DNA of 64,000 bases from Erpobdella octoculata (taxonomy: Eukaryota; Annelida; Clitellata; Hirudinida; Erpobdellidae): contig OZ022239.1 of the NCBI GenBank assembly GCA_963978895.1, positions 38,765,960-38,829,959 of the forward strand, given 5' to 3'. The notes under the pieces are model-generated. The model had not been told where the DNA came from and did not search any database. It saw only the letters and a program-made list of their open reading frames with translations. Position numbers and translations under genes: made by a program. Position 1 is the stretch's first letter; each line of letters begins with the position of its first letter. Below, in pieces: positions 51,901 through 60,900 of the stretch.

Positions 51901-54900
51901 TACTTTTTTATTCAAAGTTTTTTTTATTTATTGAACTGATAATGGATCTTTGTGGAATAGATCAGGATAAGTTATTGTCTGTTTAGGATCAAAACTTTAT
52001 TATTAAGATTTTTATTATTTTAACAAACTTTAATTCAGGTTACAATCTGTGTGTGTGCGTGTCTTTCTCTGTACGCAAATCTTGCAAGTAAAATTTAACC
52101 AGTTATTTGACTAGCTAGGAAGCTGAAACTTTCAGCATAGCTTTATATTGGATGACAATACATAATTCAATTGAAAGAAAAAAACTTAATTTGAATGTCT
52201 TTCTAAATCGAGTGTATTTGAAATCAAAGTTTGTGTTGAAAAACTCGTTTTTCCTTTACTTGTTTATTGATTGTTTTAAGCTTCTTGCTCATGTTTCAAC
52301 ATGTATATTTTATTTTTAATATATTTCAAACAAAACATTGAAATTTGCTTATGTTCGTTCTATGAACATTGGTCCAATAGACTACTGAAAGCCACTCAAG
52401 TTTTAACCATGAAAACTTTTTCACACTGCATAAAATTTTTTTTTTCACTAGCTGCCACACAATTCATAAATTATTTAAAAATACAAAATTTCAAGTTTTA
52501 ATTGAACAAGTTTTTGAGAGATGGAAAAGAAGGTTTCTTGTTTTATGTAGCGAAATTAGGTTCTGCATAATTTAGATTTATCCTTAAATTGGGTATCGTT
52601 TTTGGCCCGTCCCGCCGTTTTTGGCCCCTCCCGCCATTTTGTTTGGCCCCCCGCCAAAGAAGTCTAGAAACTCACGAACACCAAGCAACAGTTGAACGAA
52701 GTTATACAGATTTTTATTTTGGTCATGAGCTGATCTCCGGGTTTCGGATTTTTCAGAACTCATTTACAAAAGAAAAGTTATAACATGTAGTGGCGAGAAC
52801 AAACTGGGCAAACAATGTCTATCAAGTAGTTCTATTTAGCTTTTGTCTGAATAAACTACTTGATGACATTCTTGCTCAAGGAAATTACGTGCCTGAACGT
52901 GGAATTGAACCCAGGTACTCTGGATACCAAACTAGTGTCTAAACCACTAGACCAACACATCTAACAAACGAAATCTATGTTTTGCAGCCGTATTTTTTTT
53001 TTATTTTTAACTTTTAAAAATCAGTTATTAATATATATAATAGCCCATGTCTGTGTAAGACGTTTTTGTGTGACAATCTGCTATCTATGGTGAATCAATT
53101 TATATATAGCATTAATAAATAAATAATTACATAAATAAATTTTTTTATATAATTTAAGTAAGTAAATATTTTTTAATAATAATTTATTTGATATTAAAAG
53201 TTATTTAGCAATTGTACACTGCCAGCCCTAAAGATAAATAAATAAATAATGAAATTTAAAAAAATCCATAATTTTTGAAAGGATATCTCTAGTGATATAA
53301 AATAATAATTATAAAAAAAGTCTAACTTATAAGTACTCTTATAAAGAAAGCTAATGCATTTCAACAGTAATTTGTCACCATCAGAACCCATAAGAAGAAA
53401 AACAAATCAGGGAGCTTATGGATGTGAAATTTGGCATTACAAGTTAAAAACAACAAAAAATGTAAAAAACCTGCATTTTTTCACTAAGGCCAATATTTAA
53501 AGATTTAATATCTTCCAGTTGTTTTCTAAGAGACATAATGAAATCCTGCTTTTCGTGAACATCTTTCTCAAGCAATCTCATTCCAACTTCCAGTTCTTGT
53601 TTTAGATTAATTTGAAATAGCAGTTCTTTTTCAACATCCTAGCCACCAAGTTAAAATTAATCAAATACTGGTTAATACATCAAGCCAACATAAAAAAAAC
53701 AAAGATTTTAAACCAAATGCTTTTATGTTATTAAAACTCAAATCTTGAAATCAATTTTTTCAAAATTAGGTCACTGTAAGATGTAGATCATCTACAGTAG
53801 ATGTCACGTCACATCCAACATTTATTTGGGTAATTAGTTTATTATGTGTGCATGTGCATTTTTTGTGCACGTATGTATGTTTGTTTGATTGATAAACGTG
53901 TGAGACAATTTAGATCAAAAATATGTTTTAGTGTTCTGTGATGTCTTTATGTGTGTCCACCCTTGATAATGATGCGTATATATATTAGGGTGTCCCAGTG
54001 ACATTTTTTTCCAATTTCAAAACGCACACCCTTTTTTTTATTTGACTCCAAAAACTTAAATATTAAATATTATTGAGATCGGATAACGATAACCCATGCC
54101 GACTTGACGTCAAAGTTGAAGTTGAAAAGTTAGTATGGAGCTATAGGGACATTGTAGAGTTCATTTATAATAATTATTATGTAGTAAAAGACACATTAAT
54201 CCTTAAATTTCCTTTTCAAATTTTGCTTTTTACAATCAAGATATACATTTCTGTGCTCTTGTAAGCAACGCAATAAAAATTGCTTTTGCTCATTTTAAAC
54301 AGTGATTAAACCATGAAAGTCTTGCATTAATTTAACCGCACTTTCTGCCGTATTATTAACTGCTTTCAGCAATAGCTTCCTTTTAGCTTGTTGGAACGAA
54401 TCATCATTTGACCATAAAGAACGTCTCTTCTTCAGAAAACTGTCATCAATTTTGATTTTACTGCTAAAATGCATTGGAGCCACTGTGATCGAAAAGAGCG
54501 AGCAGGAAAAGGAGAGCAAGATGGAGCAGGAAAGCGTAAAAGCAACCGGGAGCGGGAAAGCGTAAAAGATATTACAAGTTTTCCAGATAATGCTTTTAAA
54601 TTTAAAATCACCAGAACTACTAATTTGAGACATTGTTAATTAACAACTGGACAGTTTCGACAAGTTGTCATCTTCAGGGCAATTAAACTAAAGTAAACAA
54701 CATCTTAAAAGTAAATACAAGTACTAATAAATAAGCATCTGCGTCCCGATATCGTTATCTCGAATTCAATCGAGATTTCAAAACGATACGGGATTCCCGT
54801 ATCACCATTGAAACGATACAGCCTGTGGAAGAAGTCTCGTATCGATATTAATTGGCGATACTTAAAATTTCATTCTCGATTAAAATCCCGAAAAATATCG

Positions 54901-57900
54901 GGATTTTTTAAAAATATTTTCCAATAAATAACGAAAGTCATACATATTTAATTAACGATTGTCACAACTGTGAATATTTGCAATTGATTCATCAACATTG
55001 ATTAATTAATCTACCTATTGACAGAAGTTTATAACTATTATCATCCCCACTTTAAATTCGGTTTTCCAGACAGCCTGTAGCCCCATTATTTACTATTTTT
55101 AGTCTGGGAACCGGCAGCAAAAAAGCCACGCTCCTCTTAGGCTGCTAGTCGAGCTCTGCATACTACTGATACTACAAGCCCTACAAGGCAATCGTACTCG
55201 CTGACATCGATGACTATTATTATTAATGAGAATAATGAGTAATGTAATAGTAATGATCATTCTATGTTTATGTTTTGGTTTAGTCCGTTTGATAAACTTA
55301 TTTTTTCAAATTTGTTACATAGAATTGGAATGATTATTTTAGTGTTTCGATATCCGTAATTGACCGTAATAGTAGCTCATCTAAGATATATCTTTATAAT
55401 CTCGATGATATTCTTGGTTGTGTGTGAGTATGTGTGTGCCACCTGTAGTGTGCACGACAGTGCCGTAGCCCGTATCGTCTGCAGCTGGAATTCGAAACTT
55501 TCTCAGCTTCTTTCTTGCTATTGCTAACCAGCTAACCGCATTCGCCATCGCCTATAAATAAACACGCTGGGTTTTGTCACTTTTTTAATTCTTGCATAGA
55601 GGCACTTTCTCGTGTTTGTCATCATTATCATGCCGCGTCACTAAATAAAGTAAATAAATACTTTCTATCGGCGGTAGCGTTTTATTTAGAGTCTAAATTT
55701 AGACAAATAGATGTACCGAAACTAAACAAATGAAACTTATTTCAAGTTGTAAAAAAAAATTAAATTTGGTAAATTTTTATAAATTTTGAAATTTTTTAAT
55801 ATTTATATATTTTTTTTCAATGAATTTCTTTAATGTAGTTATTAATATTGTCTGTCGCGTATAGTTCATCATTCTATGTTATCTCTAGGCAAAATTTCCG
55901 CTTCAGTCGAGATCCCGAAATCGTATCGTATCGTATCGATATCGTATCGTTATTGTTCGAAGCGTCTCGTATCGTATCGTTTAATTCAGGGCAAATTTCA
56001 GAAATCGTATCGTATCGTATCGTTCCAAAAAAATAACGGGACGCAGAAGCTTACTAATAAAGTTTAAAAGGAACACTATAGAAAATAAATAAAATTATTA
56101 AAAAGGTAGGGAAATATTTTAATTAATATGGAGTAAATTTAATATACAAACAGAGAAAAACTACAATTAATTATTAATCTAAATAGAGTTTATAGATACA
56201 AATAAACTTTATGAGTTATGGTATTATTAAAATATTATAAAAACAGATAATGGAAACGATGTCTCAAATAAGTAGTTCTGGTGATTTTAAATTGAAAAAG
56301 CGTCGTCTGGAAAACTTGTGTAAAAAAGTCGTCAACCTAATATGGAAAACATTATTTAATAGCGCAGAAACAAGATACGTTTTCTCAAGATCAGCAAAGT
56401 AGGCCTCCATGGCGGCGATGACCTCCTCATTCGATTAAAATTTCTGCCCAGCGAGTGACTTTTTCAAGTTTGGAAACAAAAAGAAGTCGCACAGGGCCAA
56501 ATCTGGAGAATACGGTGGATGGTACAGCAGTTCATAGCCCAATTCCACCAATTTGGCCGTGGCGAGGGCGGAGGTGTGAGCCGGTGCATTGTCATGGTGG
56601 AAAAGTACTTTTTTCGCCAAATGGGAACTTTTTTTCTGCATTTCGGTGTCGAATCAGCCCAATAACTCGGCATAGTAAATCCCTGTGATTGTTTTCCCCT
56701 TCTCCAGGTAGTCGATGTAGATGACACCTTTTGAATCTTACTTATCGGACCGCCCTCGTATATATATATATATATATATATATACCAGGGCTGCCCAACT
56801 CGGTGATCGCGATCTACTAGTCGATCGCGATACGAATTTCTGTCGATCGTCTACTAAAAACTAAAAATACTAAATTTTGAGAAAGAAAAATGTGTAAACT
56901 AAAAAATTATGTTTTAGGTATGAAATTAAAGATTTATGGTATCTAATTAAATTGAGAAACATAAACAGTCTTTGCAGTTAAATTTATTTTGGGCAGCTCT
57001 CATTTTATTTACACGAGCGACATTTTTTTTGTAGATTAGTTCTCGCTGGTATACGAATATTTAAGAATCAAATTGCCCACACGTTTAACCTAAATCAGAT
57101 GGATATTGAGATGGAAATAATTAAAATCCAAAATGATTTATATTTGCAATCGCAAACAAACATTTGGAAGTATACAAAAGAGAAATACCAGATTTTGACA
57201 GATACAGCACTTTAAATGATGTCTAGCTTCAGTTCCACATATTTTGCAGAATCCGCTTTTTCAGAAATGAATCTTATTAAATCAGATATCAGAAATTCTT
57301 TAACAGATATTCACCTTGATCAATGTTTAAGATTATCCGTGTCGTCATATAATCCCGATTTTGAAAAAATTGCTAAGTGCCAAATATCACATTAATATAT
57401 GTTTTTCTTATGTTTTTATGCAATTTATAATTAATTAATCATTTTTTTTATTTGCTTGAATTTTTGTTATGATTTTATTCATTATGTATATATTTTTTAA
57501 AATTTTAAAATGAAGTTAAATAAACTGAAGTTATACTAATTGAAGACATAAATTTTTTGGACATGGGTAGATCTCGAGGTAGTTGGATTAAAAAAAGTAG
57601 ATCTTTGGTAGAAAAAGGTTGGGCAGCCCTGATATATACCCTTAGACAAACAGAAAGAAAGACAGCCAGACAAAAAAAGAAAGTTAAGAAAAACATGGTA
57701 AAAACACCACTGAGCCACCAGCCAAGCAAGCACAAAAATTTTCTCAACACAGAAACTTCCAAAACCAAAGTGAATACTGAAACTAAAACTTTTGAGTGAG
57801 TTTCGTTTTAGCATCAATTTCATTTTCAAAAATCCCTCTAGCTCGACAATTTACCAATTCCATTGATCAATTAAGTCAAACATGGGACTAATATAGAAAT

Positions 57901-60900
57901 TAAAAATGAACCCAAAAGTAAAATAACACCTATTAAAAGCAATTTAGAGCCGCAAACATACCAGTCTCATTTGAACTTGATCATTCAATATTTTCTCAGT
58001 CTCTTCACATAACAAATTCAGCCCTCTGCTTGATTGCAGGTAAGTTTCCCGTTCAGTTTGAATATCGAGCTGTGCACTCTAAAAGGTTATAGAAAATCTT
58101 GAAAAAATCAGTTGTTGTGAAATGTTTTGGAACCTTACTCTTTTTCTACTATAAATAGACAGTTGAATCCTTCAAAAGGTATCAGCCACGCTTTTTGTCA
58201 ATGACATTTAATTACATAATCCTTTCCATTAAAATCCTTATTTCTACACAATGATTTTTATCTTATAGGCGACTGTAGCCAGAATGATAATGATTTAATT
58301 GGTGTTATGTTCAAGTGAATTTCAAGACCACAATGGTGACTGAGATTGTCATATAACAAACACCCCATTGGCTCTATCAATTTTGGCACGGTCAGCCCTA
58401 TTGCTTACTTCTGTGCCATTATTATAACAAAATATTAATCTTAACAGTATTCCAATAAGGCTACACCAAAATAATGATTAAGCCTAAAATGATTCTAAGA
58501 GCAAATTCTGCTGGAACAAACTTTAATAAAATATTATTGAGCTAACCATAAATTGCTGCTTGTGATTTTCAGACAACTTAAAACTATCATTTCTTAACTC
58601 AACCACTTCTCTTTGCAAACAAACAAGGTCTCCTTTCAAAGTATCTAACTCTTCTTGAAGGAGAAAATTTTTTGCCATTAAAGCTTCAACTTTTTTATTC
58701 AAATTTGCAATTACTGAACTGAAACAACAAAATAATAAGTTAGTTTAAATTAATAAAATTTTTAAATAATAATTCTACAACTTTTGATTTTTATTCAATT
58801 CTTCCAAATAAAGCTTTTGATCAATTAGAATTGCAAGGTAGTTTTTATTCTCACTGAAAATAAATAAAATAAAATTATCCTAACAGAGATTGCATAACCC
58901 TTATCGTAGAGTAGTAAAAACTATATAGAGCTGCACTTTAAGCATCATTATCATTTATTTTATAAACATCCTTTTTCCACGCTATGCTAGGATTAGGATT
59001 TAACATTTTTTTCATATTGAGTATCTCCCCAAATCACGGTTTAGAGCAGACTTCCGCTTCACACCAAACACATTCATACCCTGTTTAACACTTTCCCACT
59101 AGGTTTTCTTACTTCTGCATTTCCTTTTTATCCCTACAACATTTACATCCACGCCTCTATATGTTGAAACCCAATCATCTGCATTCTTCCATTCCAAATA
59201 TCCAAACCACCTGAGTCTGCCATGTCGCACCACATCAACCCAACAAGGAATATCCAGCAAATTAGATTTTGCCCCTAGGCAAAGGATTCGAAAATAATGT
59301 AAACAACAGTTAAGTGAACTTCACTTCATCCGGTCGATTTGTGGACCCTGCATCATCTACGTGTGTAAAGTTAGCCTGAAACTGATCAGTGCTAATTAAA
59401 AAACAAATTGCATGCACTGGGGCTGTGCTATACATTGTTGGATGGGGTTTAAAAAAAGGAATAGAATGTTATATTTGGGGTTTCTTCGGTTCAACAAATA
59501 AAAAAGTTATAAGCCAAAAACGACGATTTTCCGACGAAAATTGCATAAAATCAACCTTGGCTCTTCTTTGAGAAATTAGATCTTTTTTTTAACTACTGCA
59601 CTGGGAATATCTGAGACGCTTGTATTTAGATAATTCAATATCAAATCCAAAAATATAACTTTCCATTCTTTAAGTTAATAAATAGAAAAGTTATCGAATA
59701 AAACCTAGGACCATATACCAATTTCTCCGAGCAAACCGAAACGTAAACAAACGCTGCGATTGTACAATCGAGTCTAGCTCACTGTGGCTAAATATGCAAA
59801 ATATGCAAAAGTGGCTACTCGTTAACACCTCCTGCTATATTCTAATGAACTTTAGGGAAAATTTTATTTTTAAGAAAAATCTATTGAATTTTTCAACAAC
59901 AAAAATTTTATGAATAAAAAGTTTTCTTAAAAAAGTAACCATTTAATAAAATTTAAGCAATGCACGCAAGCATAAAGAGTAATACGTATAAATAAAAAAC
60001 ACGTTTAATAGCACACAAAATTAAACAAACAAAACTAAAAAAATTGAGCAATAAAAATATAAAATCAGATGTCATTGCACAATAATAGATTTCTTAGACG
60101 AACTAAAACCAGGAGGACAAATCATGCAACGATATAGTAAATTCTTAGGTTTACCAGCAAGACCAATATACTCAAGAAAGTTTTAAAAGTTGTCGACTGA
60201 GATTTTATAACATTTCAAAAAACAAACTTCTCGAGAGCACTCCAAACAAATCAGAAAAAAGTTACTAAAGCAAATGTGTACGAAAATATATTTCCTATGA
60301 TCAAATTTGAATTTTTTTTTAATTTTTCTAATATAACATAATTTTTTAAAAACTTTTTAAAAATATTTTCTTGGGAATTGACTAATTTTTGCTGTAAAAA
60401 TAAAGGCAATGCCGAGCCAATAGTTTTACTGAAAGTATTGATAACAAAAAGTTATCGCCTGCCAATAATATATTGGTATTTGCAGACTCGTATGATAAAG
60501 CCCTTCGACACCTTATGGATAAGCATGTGCCTTCTACGACTCGCACGTCACGTCCTCGATGTGTTCCTAGTGAGCTTCTGTCTCATTCTGCTCGACAGGC
60601 TAAAGGAAGATGTCGTCGTCTTGAGAGAATGTTTTTAAAATCTAAACTTAAAGTAGATGAAAACAACTACCTTGAAGCCAAGAAATGTGCATGTGAGGCT
60701 ATCCTCAGATCCCGGTCTGATCACATTAAGGAGCAGCTCGACAGTGCTGCTCACTCATCCAAGCAACTAACAATTTACTTCACCGTAACACAACTCCACA
60801 CACCACCGACACTGACTGCAACAAACTTGCCAATTCATTCAACTCGTACTTCATAGATAAAATTAAATTGATCCACAGTTCTATATCAACATCCCTTTTA

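Noticed and set aside
24770..52965. Functional tRNA genes
   Set aside because: Heads are tRNA-like but carry SINE bodies, mismatched stems and several diverged copies.
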